From Liolophura sinensis (lineage: Eukaryota > Mollusca > Polyplacophora > Chitonida > Chitonidae), in contig NC_088295.1 in assembly GCF_032854445.1 (NCBI RefSeq), positions 30,615,385 to 30,679,384 of the forward strand: a stretch of 64,000 bases of DNA. Reading direction: 5' to 3'. Shown here one piece after another: positions 37,751-58,062 of this stretch; position 1 is the stretch's first letter; each line of letters opens with the position of its first letter. A model generated the notes under the pieces. That model saw only the letters and a list, made by a program, of their open reading frames with translations, made no database searches and was not told the origin of the DNA. A program made the translations under genes and the position numbers.

Positions 37751-37778
37751 CATGTTGACGAATACGAAATGGAAAAGG
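37751..37778 (-). promoter_or_regulatory. Candidate RPL36A 5' exon with TOP-like start
   Basis: Read on minus: 'ccttttccatttcgtattcg' + 'tcaacATG' followed by gtcagg. A pyrimidine start, a short leader and an ATG directly at a GT are what the missing RPL36A first exon should look like, since the next exon begins GTCAACGTC in phase 0. The donor gtcagg is weak. Other ATG|GT sites at about 37255 and 37272 are possible. If right, RPL36A and SMAP would start about 300 bases apart, head to head. Confidence 0.3.
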
Positions 37779-38086
37779 ATGTACCTATTTGCGCCTGCGT
37801 GGTGCTGCTTCCTAGGTCTATGTAAATTTGTAATTCAACTAAGAACCGAACAAATGTTGACGCCGTTAATTTCTTCAAATAACAGCACAACAAAGGATTC
37901 CTAAATATTCTTTTTATCCACCACATAATCTATTTGTTGGAAAACATGAAAGATTATTTCGTGGCACGCGCTCTTTCAATAGTAAATCCTTTTCGAATTT
38001 TCTGCACGTTCGATCTTTTCTCTTGTCCCTCTTTTCCCGGTTTGAGGAAAAGCATTTATGAACGTATTCTTCTACACTTTGCTAAA

Positions 38087-41000
38087 ATGAGTAAAACTTT
38101 TGTAACTTCAGACGGTGCAAAGCATACAAGGTTTCCTTCAGATGATGAGGAAGATCAAAAACAGAAAAAAAGACCGGAAAAAACAATTGAAAAGATAGAG
38201 GTAATCTATATATAAAGGTACTACAGCAACATGGGCTCAGTGTATTCTATTCTACGATGGAGGTATATATTGTTCTACGAACTGAATGTAGTCTATTTAG
38301 CTTAGATCCCTGGTTTACTACACCCGTCAGGCCCCAGAAGGCCCGTAACCAAGGAGTTTTCGAGTTCGAATCCAGCTCTCATGTCTTCAGATGCTGCTTT
38401 AAGTCAGGATGTTTCTTGCTCACAGTCTACCTGTTTAGGGGTGATTTAGCTTTACTTCTCACACTCTGGGTTTCTTCACCCAGGAACCTGACCGCCATCG
38501 TGTATGGATAAAACTGTTCAGTACTGCCTTTAACACACATGAAGTAAATAAACTATTTCAGCCTCTTGGGGCCTCTTTGGCTGAGGTAGTTAGTGTGCCA
38601 GCATAGTGCAGTGGCTCTCATCAATGTGGTCGCTGTGAGTTCATGTCCAGCTTGTGCTGGCTTCCTCCCTAGCCATACCTAGGATGGTCGTGGGTTTGTC
38701 CCGCTCTCTGTCTGGTTTTCTCCCACCATAATGCTGGCAGCCGCCATAAAAACGAAATATTTGTAAGTATGGTATAAAACACCTATCTGATGAACAAGGA
38801 AAATATGTGTGACCTTTTAAAGTGCAAGTTTATCAGTATTTGTTAATATTGGTTTGCTTATTTGCAGGTTCATTCAGCCAACAGCTGGGAGAAAGCAGAC
38901 TTGGGAGATGGAGAGAGAAATAATAAGTTTTTAAGATTGATGGGAGCTGGAAAGGTAAACTGCTATTAAAAGGAAGTACCTTTTTTCTCACAGTGGTTAT
39001 CTGGTCATCTGAATTGATCATTGTTCTGTTGCAATGCATGAGTAATAATGTTACCATTTGCCCACAAACATGATTGCAAAGGATGAGGGTCCAGAGATGA
39101 ACAACAGAACACAGGTTTACAGTCCCAAATTACTACAGGCAAGGATGGTTCTCCATTGCAGTGGTTAATTTTTTGTTTTGTTTGTTGTCCCTTTCACTGT
39201 CAACGTAATTGGAACTACAGACTTGACAGTGCAACTGGTCTGTGTGTTTTAGAACAGTTAGCTTTTGAGGTGAGCATGTGAAGATTTGTAGGAAACACAT
39301 CATTATACTTTTCAGCTCAAATTATTGCATGCTCATATGTATAAATGCAACAGTTGGGCTTGGGGATTAGCTTTTATATGATGGCTTTCACCGGTAAGAA
39401 CCTTGAATACCTGTGCCAGAATGTTCACATTAGATAAATGCATGATGTAACTATCTTTTTCTTTTTCTTTAGAGTAAAAGATGCAAACAAACCAACAGTA
39501 TTGAAACCTATACTTCAAAATGTTCAGTATTTTACTGCACATAGGTTGTGGATGCATGGTTAAGGTGGTTGCTTGTCAATTGTATGGTCACCTGAGATGT
39601 GGGCTTAATTCCATAATCCATTCTCAGACACTGAATTTTTCAAGATTCCTGTGCTTCCATGGCTTTTGAGACCTTAATGGCAAGGAGAGGTCAATGCTGT
39701 CATATGCGGTTTTTAAGTTTACTCTAGACCTGTTGCCTTCCATCAGTATGGTGTATGTGACACAAGGGAAACTGAAGATCACTGTTTTTCTTGGCACTCC
39801 TGTTTGCTCCACTCATACGAGTGGCTGCCATTATGAAAGTGAAAATTCTGAAGTATGGTGGTTGACAACAATCAGATAAATAAATGCTGTACTCGAGAAC
39901 TGTTCTGAATCACCACATTTCACTTGGTATTTTTGAGAAACCCCCCAACTGAAAGCTACAGCAGAACCAGTGTGGCAGACATCAAAAGTCAGAGTGTTAA
40001 TCAGCTCAGCTTTGAAATATATGGTGCATGTCCATGTTTAAGCAACCTGTACCAATACTGATCTTTCTGCTACATTTAAAACTCTTTTTTTTTGCAGAAA
40101 AAGCATCAGGGCAGATTTGTCATCGGAGATAACACTCCACATGGTTCAACTGTTGGTAAGAGAATGCAATTATCATTATTATTGGAGTATGTAATTATTC
40201 TTCTAATGAAAAGTTTACAGTATGTCACATAGTATAATAGAGTTTATGTGAACGACATCGTACTGTACCTCTGATAAATATGATCACCTTGTGCTGGCTT
40301 CCTCTCAGGCTGCCTGTGGGAAGGTCTGCCAGTAACCTGAGGATGGTCGTGTGTTTCTCCATTTTCTGCCCAGTTTCCTCCCACCATAATGGTGGCGACT
40401 ATCGTATAAGTGAAATACTCTCGAATTAAACACCAGTCAAATAAATAAATAAATAAATAAATATGACCCGTTAGATGATATGTGAGATCACATTAAAATA
40501 CACTTCCTTCCCCTTAACTTAGGTTGTCATTGTCTGTGATTATGTTGCTGTATTTTCAACTGCTATTGATGTTATTCCAGCATGACATAATTGCTATCTG
40601 CCTGATTTAACATCATAAAATGATTATGGAGAAAGATTTTGTTCTTCAGGTCTCTTCATTTATAGTGTTAAATTTCAATATTCACTCTAAATCATAGTGT
40701 GCATAAGAGAGTGCATAGCGTTTCCTTCATATAATTCTACTTGTTTTTAGCTATTAACCTGTACTTTGTGTAGGTGTAGCTTATGTCATACTCTGAGCGT
40801 TGGTGTGGGCATGTATTATCTGGGAAAGCAGTGTTTAAATACATGTAAATGTTAGGGGTGAAATCTTCAATACATGTAATATTGTATGTATCTACCTCAT
40901 GTTTTGCATACATGTTGAGCACGATAACTCATAGGGAATGTTCCATCGTTAATGTTCATCTGTATGCATATTAATTACCGTAATTATTGTGTATTAGAAT

Positions 41001-42199
41001 CAATGCTGAGGTAAATGTTAGGTGTGGTACATGTATTTTAAAAAATTACTCTATGCATTGAGCTTAGGTTTTGTATATATTTAAAGTACAATAATATGAA
41101 GTGGTTGTTCCAATGTTGATGCCCTGCATGGGTGTTAAGTACCATAAATTACAAAATTCTTTCCTCTCCGGCCGTAAGTGTTAAGGACTGCCAGCAGCCT
41201 GCGGATGGTCGTGGGTTTCCCCCGGGCTGTGCCCGGTTTCCATTCACCATAATGCTGGCCGCCGTCGTATAAGTGAAATATTCTTGAGTACGGCGTAAAA
41301 CACCAATCAAATAAATAAATCAAATAAATCAAAATCCTGGACCTTCACTTTGTAGTAGGATCCAGGTTAAGCCAAATGCTTCAATACTTAATGTATTGAA
41401 CTGAAGTTTTGCATTCATGCGTCTCCAACTAGGGAGCTTTTTGATAGCCTTTTTACTAAATCTAGGTGCGCTTACGATTATGCGGAAACATCAGTGTTGC
41501 TAGCCTAGCCTAGCCAATCATGTGACCATATTTGCTGTTATTGTGACGATTGATCTTTATGCGCTGGTGACATCAGTGTTTCTGCATAATCGTAGGCACC
41601 ATATATTCTTGGAACTGCGGTAGCTCCTGATGGTTTTTATGAAGTATATTTTAACTCTCATGGTGGTAATGTACCAATGTAAGGTAGTGTTACCTCCACA
41701 AAGCATCAGAAAACTGAACACGGAACAAATCTGCACAAGGTCTTTAGGTCTTATTCAAGGTTGAAAGCTGAAAAAAAGTTTCTGCAACTAAGGAAGTCCC
41801 TCCTCTACATTTTGTGGATATAATTAAGTGCATGAGGTATTTATCAGTATTTCTCTCTGTTTTAATGCAGACGGTCTGGAGAAGAAATTGGATGATAAAC
41901 TGGAGGAGCAGTACAAACATAGCATGGAGCATAGACTGCTAGCTGGGCCAAAGGGTCATGTTGGACTTGGTTTCCATGACGAAGCAGCTGACAGCAAGGG
42001 AGATGACCAAAATGGGACAAAGAATTCTGATGCTCAGACTACAAACACAAAAGATAAGGACAGTGGAGAGGATACTAAAAAAGAGAGTAAACATGAGAAA
42101 TCCGAATACCTGAAGCGACCAGCTGAGAAGTCATCAGAAACCAAGGAAGACAAATCTGATGCCAAGAAAATGAAATTTGTCAAGTCATCTGATGACTGA
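38087..42199 (+). CDS. SMAP: Small acidic protein (SMAP; C11orf58 homologue), four exons, 195 aa
   Basis: Exons are 38087-38200, 38868-38954, 40098-40155 and 41871-42199, all GT-AG with matching phases. The conserved core is SANSWEKADLGDGERNNKFL followed by RLMGAGKKHQGRFVIGD. The EQYKHSMEHRLL segment and HVGLGF motif follow, and the protein ends in KKMKFVKSSDD. All match the animal SMAP family, whose members end in a similar MxFVKSS motif. Residues 16-30 and 100-185 are highly charged and probably disordered. The biochemical role of the family is poorly defined. An in-frame ATG upstream at 37934 would add 51 residues, but MSKTF at 38087 fits the family's short N-terminus better. The neighbour RPL36A lies head to head and STK33 tail to tail. 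Introns contain SINEs and a small inverted-repeat element. Confidence 0.95.
38300..38545 (+). repeat. Degenerate SINE in SMAP intron 1
   Basis: It has a B-box-like 'cgagttcgaatccagctctc' and a tail 'accgccatcgtgtatggata' + 'aaactgttcagtactgcctt' + 'taaca'. The tail parallels family A (gccgtcgtataagtgaaata, ttcttgagtacggcg), but the body differs, so it may be a sister subfamily. Confidence 0.65.
38565..38795 (+). repeat. SINE family A, full length, SMAP intron 1
   Basis: 'cctctttggctgaggtagtt' + 'agtgtgcc' is the A-box region and 'ggtcgctgtgagttcatgtc' the B-box region. Then come 'cagcttgtgctggcttcctc', 'ggatggtcgtgggtttgtcc' and 'cccaccataatgctggcagc', and an eroded tail. Confidence 0.85.
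40262..40464 (+). repeat. SINE family A, SMAP intron 3
   Basis: 'ccttgtgctggcttcctctc', 'gtgggaaggtctgccagtaa', 'cccaccataatggtggcgac', 'tatcgtataagtgaaatact' and an (AAAT)n tail. Confidence 0.9.
41158..41330 (+). repeat. SINE family A, SMAP intron 3
   Basis: A 5'-truncated, well-preserved copy: 'ctgcggatggtcgtgggttt', 'cccccgggctgtgcccggtt', 'gccgccgtcgtataagtgaa', 'atattcttgagtacggcgta', 'aaacaccaatcaaataaata'. Confidence 0.92.
41465..41600. mobile_element. 136-bp MITE-like inverted-repeat element, SMAP intron 3
   Basis: The left end 'ggtgcgcttacgattatgcg' + 'gaaaca' matches the reverse complement of the right end, 'ggtgcctacgattatgcaga' + 'aaca'. The terminal inverted repeats are about 25 bases around a ~85-base middle that contains 'gctagcctagcctagcc'. 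No coding capacity. Confidence 0.75.
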
Positions 42200-45100
42200 G
42201 ACTAAAATGACAAAAAACATGCAGACTAAAATTTTATGCTCTCATATCATTAGACAGCTTCTTCATCATCTGCACTGAGCTATGTAAAGCTGTTGCCCCT
42301 GCATCAGTTTTATGACTGTTTATAAGGTGGACTAATTCACTCAGGTGCTTTGTTGTCATGATATGGACGAATAAAGAAAAACAGGTTTTTTTGTTCAACA
42401 ACTATTTCAGAACTAGGGGTACATTTCCACCCTGGAAAAAACAAAACGGTAATCATTTAGATCTTAAATTTAGGTGCACAGTGATAGTGCACATATTAAC
42501 AGAAATTGATTCATCTGGGTAACAGACTGTAATAATCGTTTGTGTGCGAGCACAGTATACAATTATTAGTATACAGTTATCTACTGCTTGAGCTTATTGT
42601 CCTAAATTATTAGCATGAAGTCCTCTGTCTCACCAGACAAAATAAATCTTGTACAAAAACAAAACAAAAAAAAACAATGTGGGTGAAACGTTTGTTTTAT
42701 TTAACAAACAAGTATTGGTCTATGTACAGTTACATATATATATATATATACATATATATATGCATGGTTGGATTTCAAAGATTATGTACAAATAAGGAAG
42801 GCCACCTGACAAAAACCCCTCAAGTAACCCCAAATATCAATTATAAAATAATTTACACAAGAAAAGCAAATGCACTCTCTGCGCTACACAAGTGACTTTA
42901 AACCAGTTCAGAGAACACCCATATGACTACTGCAGATGGAGTATCAACAGAGCTGCAGCAACAATTCATATTGTTCTAATGGAATGTTGTAATAAAACAT
43001 GTACTGATGAGATCCGGTAATCCTATACTATAATTACTGAATGAATCACAACACACTATGGCTGTTGTGCAGATCAAATTATACTTGTTGACATCAGCAG
43101 CCTCAAGTAAGATGAAAAATATCACACCTTTTCTAATGTATGCAAATAGATAAGTCCCTTGCACATGTATAATATGCATAGAAGCATGTGAAAGGTATCT
43201 GAAGAGTACACTAATATGAAGTAAAAATAGACATGAATTAAAAAAAGTAAAACTTGAGACCTTTAAATATCCTCTAACAAGAATTGAGAATAACTGTCAA
43301 TTCATAAAATCAGCAGTATTATGCAAAAAGAGGCAAGTAATGTGAACTTACATCAGCAGTAATACATGGATGGAGTTCACTCAATATTTAAACAAATAAC
43401 AAAAGAGCATAAGAGATTAAGCCATACTGAGACAACACTAGACATAAATAAGAACAAAAATTAATGAAAAATCTTTTTGGCAAAAGCAAATCACAGCACT
43501 TTAAATGTGCATATTTTCTATACATCAGGTCATGCACACATTAATGACAGTCAATACATTATCAATTCTACTTCTAATGAACAACAGCTTATTTGATTCA
43601 GGAATAACATAACAGGTAAATACCCATTTGTATGTTTAAAGGCTATTATTTACGAAACATTAACAATTTAGACCGTATAGCAAAGCGAAGCTGGTGTTTA
43701 TTTACACGTAGAATATCATAAACTAGTAGTTTAAAGGAAACAAGACATGAAGGTGATAGGCTGATAGTATAGATAAAAATTATTTTTACAACATCATCAC
43801 ACCTGATTGTACCCCGAAAGTCTACAGTACTTATGATCCTTCATACCTAAACTTACATATCAGGAACTGTAGGCATTCATTAGGTTTGCTTTCGAAGGAG
43901 ACTGGGTAGTAAAATAACAATCTCCTGTTAGAGTTGTCTCCCTTACAACAGTCAATTTAAATTACATGTTAGTTACATCATGGCGGAATATTGCTACATG
44001 TAGCTTGAACAATACACAAAATACACTTGAGTGGATTGAGTGTTAAAGAAGCAAGTGCTCTTCTTGTACAATACACTGTGCTTTTTCCACTTTGAATCAT
44101 CTACATGTATTACAATTCAGACACTGGTAATTTGCAAAATTCCAGAGTGGAACATGATTCTAACAACTGGCAGGAACTCACTTATGCATAGTAACCATCT
44201 TAAAAATTAGTCAAAATTTATATGAGTTCTGCACATCTTATCTGCAACTATGTAACTTATATACATAAAAATAGATAATTTATCATCAGTTTGTGGAATG
44301 CAGTTTGTTTGGTTTGGACCACTCCTTGAGGAAAAATATACTGAATGGATAATATCACTATCATGACGATGCCATTGGAATTACATTGTGGTCAGTGGGA
44401 AATGTCAACTTCTATTGGTTGGACACTTGCAAGTGTTTGAAGCAAATAACATTTTGCACTGATGCATTTCCTACACACATGGAGACATCTTCAGAGATAA
44501 TACTGTCCATTATAAAATGGTAAATTATACGCACACAAAAATAAAGCTTAATCAGTTGTGCCATGTAACATCAGGACAGCAGGGCCTTCTACAATTAGCG
44601 GTGCAACAAGGGTACAGACGTCAGCTTTGTATGAACACCCAGATTATGAGATCATGAAGGGACAAAATCTAAATCCTCATGCCTTGACTGATAGACGGTC
44701 ACAATGGTGGAGTTAGGAGCTAGAAATACATCCACGGGTAACAAGGTACTACATTTTCCAATGATTACTGGCTTTCAAGAAAGTCAAATTTAGGCCAGTG
44801 ATCTGCTACTCCCCAAAAATAGGTTATTTGTATGTTTGTATAACAGTAAGTTTGATTCCCTTGCCTACTGATTGCCTTACATGGCAGGAAGGTGAAAGGA
44901 AGATGACTCTGCATGTACTTGACATTTTTATTGGCAGGTATATTTCCGGGTATGTTTCCGAGACTTGCAGTGTTCTGAGATAAAACTTGCTTAAAGCTAC
45001 TGATTTCAGAGTGTAAAGTGTGACTGGTGCGTTGCCTGGCACAATGCTTTCATGTAGGTCTTGGAAGGAACATGCAAGATTTGGAAAACTTTCTGACTTT

Positions 45101-45653
45101 AGTACTTTAGTACAATTTTATTCATACATGAACTTCATTTATCTCGAAAACCTCGACTTGTTAATAATGGTTGGCCTTGTGTTTCCTAAGTCAAAGTTTT
45201 CTGAACCACTCAAAACTGGTAGGAGTTTTTGCAGTGGTTTATATTTAAATAAATCCTTTATCAAAACTGACACAACATGGTCAGGAACAGTCTTAAAGTC
45301 CTCATGTATGGGGTTCCTACAGGGATTTCAAGTGATGATAGGCTAATAAGTAAGCAACAGTGGCTATGGGGGTAGGAGTTGAAAATGTATAAGGAGTTAG
45401 GGTCAAGCAAGAAACCATGCTCATACCAACTGAAACTGCAAAACCCAGTTAACACAGCTCTGTTTTGAGGAGTTCAGCATTCAAGGATGACAATGTGGCA
45501 TCAATGAGAGTGCTGCATACTTGCTACAGCTTGGGATGTCCCACCTATGGGAAAGCAGCATGCCCAGCTTGGCATGTTGTCACCACGACAGCAGTACAGC
45601 TTGTGATTAGAGTTCATTTTCAACAACTTTCTCAGTGAAGTGATAAGACCCTG
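42200..45653. other. SMAP 3' UTR and SMAP-STK33 intergenic DNA
   Basis: The SMAP 3' UTR probably ends after the AATAAA at 42370-42375, or after a later one near 42640. A (TA)n tract lies at 42733-42761. No further exon, RNA gene or clear repeat is seen up to the STK33 stop codon. Part of the right side is presumably STK33 3' UTR. Confidence 0.6.
42370..42375 (+). terminator. Candidate polyadenylation signal of SMAP
   Basis: AATAAA about 170 bases after the SMAP stop codon, followed by a T-rich 'ggtttttttgttcaac'. This is the usual spacing for a polyadenylation site. Confidence 0.55.
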
Positions 45654-54299
<8,646 letters not shown>

Positions 54300-55782
54300 T
54301 GATCTCTACAATGGACAAAGAAATGTTCTTTAGTGGTGGTGCAATCAAATAGCCAGTCTGTTATCAGCTATCTTGTTGAAGACTCATCTGCCAGCCAAAC
54401 TGATCACCAGTGGTAAAAACAGTATCACAAGCAACTTGAGCCAGACACTTTCAGGTTGCACATACACCAGATAAACATCTTGATGTTTGCTCAGTTGCCA
54501 AGTACCCTGGTATTTTTGTCCCTGTGGCCACATGAAAATTTGATGAGTTAACAAGTCTAAGAATTATGTTCCCCAGTTTAGATATACATCAAACCATAAA
54601 AAGACAAGGTCCATACAATCTCACTGTAACATTTTGTACATGAACATCTGTGCACCATCATACAGCCTTCCCACTATCCCCATCAAATTAATATACACAC
54701 ATATATATATATGTCCCACTTATATGGCATACTATGTGTGTTATTTTAAAATAAATTTGCATATCCCTTTTCATTACTTTACATTAGAGCAGTTGTGTTA
54801 CAGAAGATGTTCTTATTCCACAAATGTAAGTGAAGCAGATGAAATGATTACACTGGATATAAAAGATTTGTTGCCAAGATCAAGTTTGTTGTTTTTCTCT
54901 TAGGACAGGTGCTCTTTTTTAGACATGCAAATAACCCAAATGTACTAAATAAATTCATGCCGGTATAATGTGAAATCAATCTTGTGACAAACAAAGGATA
55001 AGGATTTAAAGACCTTAGTTTGTGGTTGTCCTAAATGTGAAACAAACATCATCCTAAACTGACAATTTACTTTGTCAGATAACGTAACCGATAACGTAAA
55101 TTCCTGATAGTGGAGTAAATCAATATCAATTAGCCTTTACTACCTTTCTTGTATACTGCATTCATACTCTAGCTTGCTTTCAAGCAAAGCACATGAACTC
55201 ATTATATTCTCAATAAAACTATAACATCTCAGTTGTGCTGGGTGATCTGTATCCTATTGTGTCCTTTTTGTGCCATGAAAAAGCACTTGTATCAAACACA
55301 TTACTTGACGCACCCAAACTCGCCATTAAGTTTCTAAAGTTGACGTTCACTTCTAAATGGAGCTTTAACATGCAAAAACTTGATGCAAGAATTCAACGTC
55401 ATGTTTCCTTAAAGATCTATCTACACCAAAAAACCCCAAAAAACAGACAGAATCAAAACTCCACTTCACGTTTCAAAAGTTGATCTTGACAATGTGTGCA
55501 GTTTAAGGTTCATTTAAAACTTGATGTCGAGTTTATAGCAGAGCCTTAACATAAAATGTTGACACATCAAGTCAACATCAACTTTAGAAACTCAACATTG
55601 ACTTTTGAAACACATTTATCAGCAGTCTACATTTATCTTGATGTTTTGCGCAATCTAACAATGAAGGCCACTTTTTCATCAAACTGGTGTAAATATCTGA
55701 ATGTCACACAGGGGAATGTCAGTTACTTAATTACCCAAGATAGGTGGTTTAGACTAGCCCCAAGCTAAGCTGCATGTTCCTA
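54300..55782. other. STK33 upstream region, no further exon identified
   Basis: 'ccattgtag' at 54306-54314 on the minus strand looks like a splice acceptor just before the STK33 ATG, so a 5' UTR exon and the promoter must lie further right. At 55325-55345 and 55575-55600 the word tttctaaagttga and its complement tcaactttagaaa form a partial inverted repeat, possibly an eroded DNA element. Confidence 0.45.
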
Positions 55783-56167
55783 CCGTAACGCCCAGCTTCT
55801 GTCGTATGGACTTCAATGTGGACAATGTCACTTGAAAAACCAGCTCGATCCCTGCTTTAATTTTGGTATCCACCGATGACATGAACAAACCGTAAACATG
55901 TCAAAGCAGGCATTGGCAAACCATCTTTCAACAGTAAACCAGCTATTTAAACTTTTGAATCGGTCAAACCAAACTGACGTCTGCCACGTCTGGATTTTTT
56001 TTTTCAACTTCAAGCAGGGTGACCGGACGCGAAAATTTTACCACACACAACTGCTGTTGTTTGTGTCAAGGAATCGGTGGATAGCAAACATAAGGTAGGG
56101 TTCGAACCGTTTTTTTTAGTGAAATTGTCCATGTGGAAGTCCATATGACCGAAGCTGGGCATTGCGG
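55783..56167. mobile_element. 385-bp foldback DNA element with long terminal inverted repeats, TA-flanked
   Basis: The left end reads 'ccgtaacgcccagcttctgt' + 'cgtatggacttcaatgtgga' + 'caatgtcact'. The reverse complement of the right end reads 'ccgcaatgcccagcttcggt' + 'catatggacttccacatgga' + 'caatttcact'. Similarity continues inward (tatccaccgatgacatgaac versus tatccaccgattccttgaca) for roughly 115 bases on each side. TA lies on both flanks, suggesting a Tc1/mariner-type TA target duplication (inference). No transposase is present, so it would be non-autonomous. Confidence 0.8.
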
Positions 56168-56174
56168 TAAATGA

Positions 56175-56241
56175 GCCGCTATCATACCAGGGATAAATTG
56201 TTGAGTTCAGTGTTAAATATCAATCCAATAAATACATAAAT
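56175..56241 (+). repeat. SINE-like tail beside the foldback element
   Basis: 'ccgctatcataccagggata' + 'aattgttgagttcagtgtta' + 'aatatcaatccaataaatac' parallels the family A tail. The foldback element may have inserted into or next to an older SINE. Confidence 0.6.
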
Positions 56242-56357
56242 TTATCTGGATGTTGACAATTAACTTAAAAATCCAGAGCAGCTAACTGCACTTAAAGCTT
56301 TAGGACTTTGCACGAAGTGGCATAACACATATAAAATTAAATACATGTGACAATAAT

Positions 56358-56378
56358 TCACACACACACACACACACA
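56358..56378. repeat. (CA)n microsatellite
   Basis: A short run of CA dinucleotides followed by A-rich sequence. Confidence 0.9.
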
Positions 56379-57393
56379 AAAAGACAATTTTACCACTGAC
56401 TGAATAAAAACTGTGCTCTGAAACAGAGGCATTCTGAAGTTAAAGGATCATTTCGTTTACTTTATAGAAGTGATTAATCGATTGAACGAATATAATTTAG
56501 TAAAGCAATATAATTACTGTACCTTCCAACAATGTATAAAATATTGCCGTAAATAACACTTTCTTGCATAGTTGTATTTACATGTGTATGTAATCAATGC
56601 ACTTCATACGTCATCGATTTATATTCACCTCATTCAAGGACAAGTGTTTGTGTTGTTAACTGCTAGTAGTATGGAATTTAACTAACAGTGTTAAATATGC
56701 CAACATTATGGTATGTACAAAGTAAATTGCAAGCCCTTTATTTTTTGTTCCAGTAAAGATGCATGGACAGACGAGATTCTGATAGAACTGTCATTGCAAA
56801 TGCTGGTTTGTGAGGAAATAATTTGGTAGGTTCGGACCAAACGTCGCAACCGACTTACCGTATTTATTGGTTACCTTAGCGTCTGTAAAAAGTGTGGTTT
56901 GCAGCCAGGACAATTTCTTTTACCTATCATTTCATCAACGAGCAGTAAACGATGTACACCAACTCAAGGACAATAAATTAATTGCCACTTGACAAAATCG
57001 TGAAAATATCTACATTATCATCCGATCCAAAACTTTTCCACAAGTTCCATTTTCGTCTCCATAGGCGCTTCTTGAAACCAAGCAAGTCGCGCAGCTTTCT
57101 GCGCAACCGAAGAAACCCGTAATTGAACGAGCGATGCCGATTAGCAAAGAAATGTAACTCGCCTGCGGGTATGTCAAGAGTTACTCCCCATGGTGTACAC
57201 CCACACTGGCACAGGCGCGAGAAGCGCTGAACGTTTGGTTACATATTTCATCCGGAACAAGCAACAAACCACATCTAAAATAGACGTGTCTCTAGGGTTT
57301 ATACATTTACAAATTTACTCAGAGCGTTTAATTTTTCTCTTTTTCTCAAATTTAAGAGGAGAGGGAGGATTGTTTTTTTTTGTTTTTTAGCCT
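56379..57393. other. Non-coding stretch, possible STK33 promoter
   Basis: Mostly AT-rich. A slightly more GC-rich patch at 57040-57190 (cgcgcagctttctgcgcaac) could hold a start site, but I see no decisive promoter element. A half-matching RFX X-box-like 'gttaccttagcgtc' near 56870 is too weak to call. Confidence 0.35.
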
Positions 57394-57455
57394 TTTGTTT
57401 CTTTATTTGATTAGTGTTCTACTGTAGGCCTACGCCATACTTGAGAATATTTTTA
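57394..57455 (-). repeat. Degenerate SINE family A end
   Basis: 'ctttatttgattagtgttct' + 'actgtaggcctacgccatac' + 'ttgagaatattttta' is the reverse complement of the family A tail with a small insertion. Confidence 0.7.
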
Positions 57456-57533
57456 GCCTTTGTCACACCTGTTAATTGGCTATTAATGGCTGTATTCTGA
57501 AGCATAAGAACAAATTGAACAAATTGTACTTCA

Positions 57534-57633
57534 AATTTATTTAACACACGTTTGTGTTGGGGTAACGTATTTCTGTGTTAAATGAAAACAACATAAGTTG
57601 TGTTAGATTTCAACACAAGTATTTTTTGTGTGT
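57534..57633 (-). mobile_element. Small MITE-like element (AACACA/TGTGTT family), copy 2
   Basis: On minus: 'cacacaaaaaatacttgtgt', 'aacacaacttatgttgtttt', 'catttaacacagaaatacgt', 'taccccaacacaaacgtgtg', 'ttaaataaat'. It is colinear with copy 1 at 25092-25186 and differs by scattered substitutions. Confidence 0.7.
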
Positions 57634-57707
57634 ATACAGGTTGAGGGCTTGTAGCGTTAATTACATTTCCGGGTATGGTTAAATCGTTTGTACACCACAC
57701 CCTACCG

Positions 57708-58062
57708 GCCCCGATGACTCAGTTGGTAGAGCGTCCTCTTCGGGGCGGTAGATCCAGAGTCAATCCTGGATCGGGTCACACCTTAGAGCTTAAAAGCTGT
57801 AGCTTTCTCGCTTGGCGATCAACATTAAGGGGAAGTGCAACGACTGGTTGACCCTGATCAGTATGATGGCTCGGGTGGGCGGCTTATTTGCCTTCGGTAA
57901 GTCGTCTCAGTGAAGCAGCGCTAGATAAAAGAGCGTTGGAAATCCGTGCTGCAGCGAGAAGGCACATTACATGGTATGGACTCCTTCGTCGTCATATGAC
58001 TGAAAAATTGTTAAGTATGACGTTAAACCCCACGCACTCACTCACTCACTCGCCGAACGCAG
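57708..58062 (+). repeat. SINE family B, full length
   Basis: The tRNA-derived head 'gatgactcagttggtagagc' + 'gtcctcttcggggc' has a clear A box, and 'gtagatccagagtcaatcct' is the B-box region. The body includes 'gtgcaacgactggttgaccc', 'gtcgtctcagtgaagcagcg' and 'cgtcgtcatatgactgaaaa'. The 3' end 'aagtatgacgttaaacccca' runs into a (CACT)n tail. Confidence 0.9.

Noticed and set aside
56865-56885. RFX X-box-like 'gttaccttagcgtc' upstream of STK33
   Set aside because: Attractive because STK33 is linked to flagella, but the second half-site matches only four of six positions and the STK33 start site is unknown.
57708-57790. tRNA-like head 'gatgactcagttggtagagc'
   Set aside because: It is the pol III promoter region of a SINE, not a tRNA gene: the same body and tail follow in another copy at 34409, and I see no intact acceptor stem.
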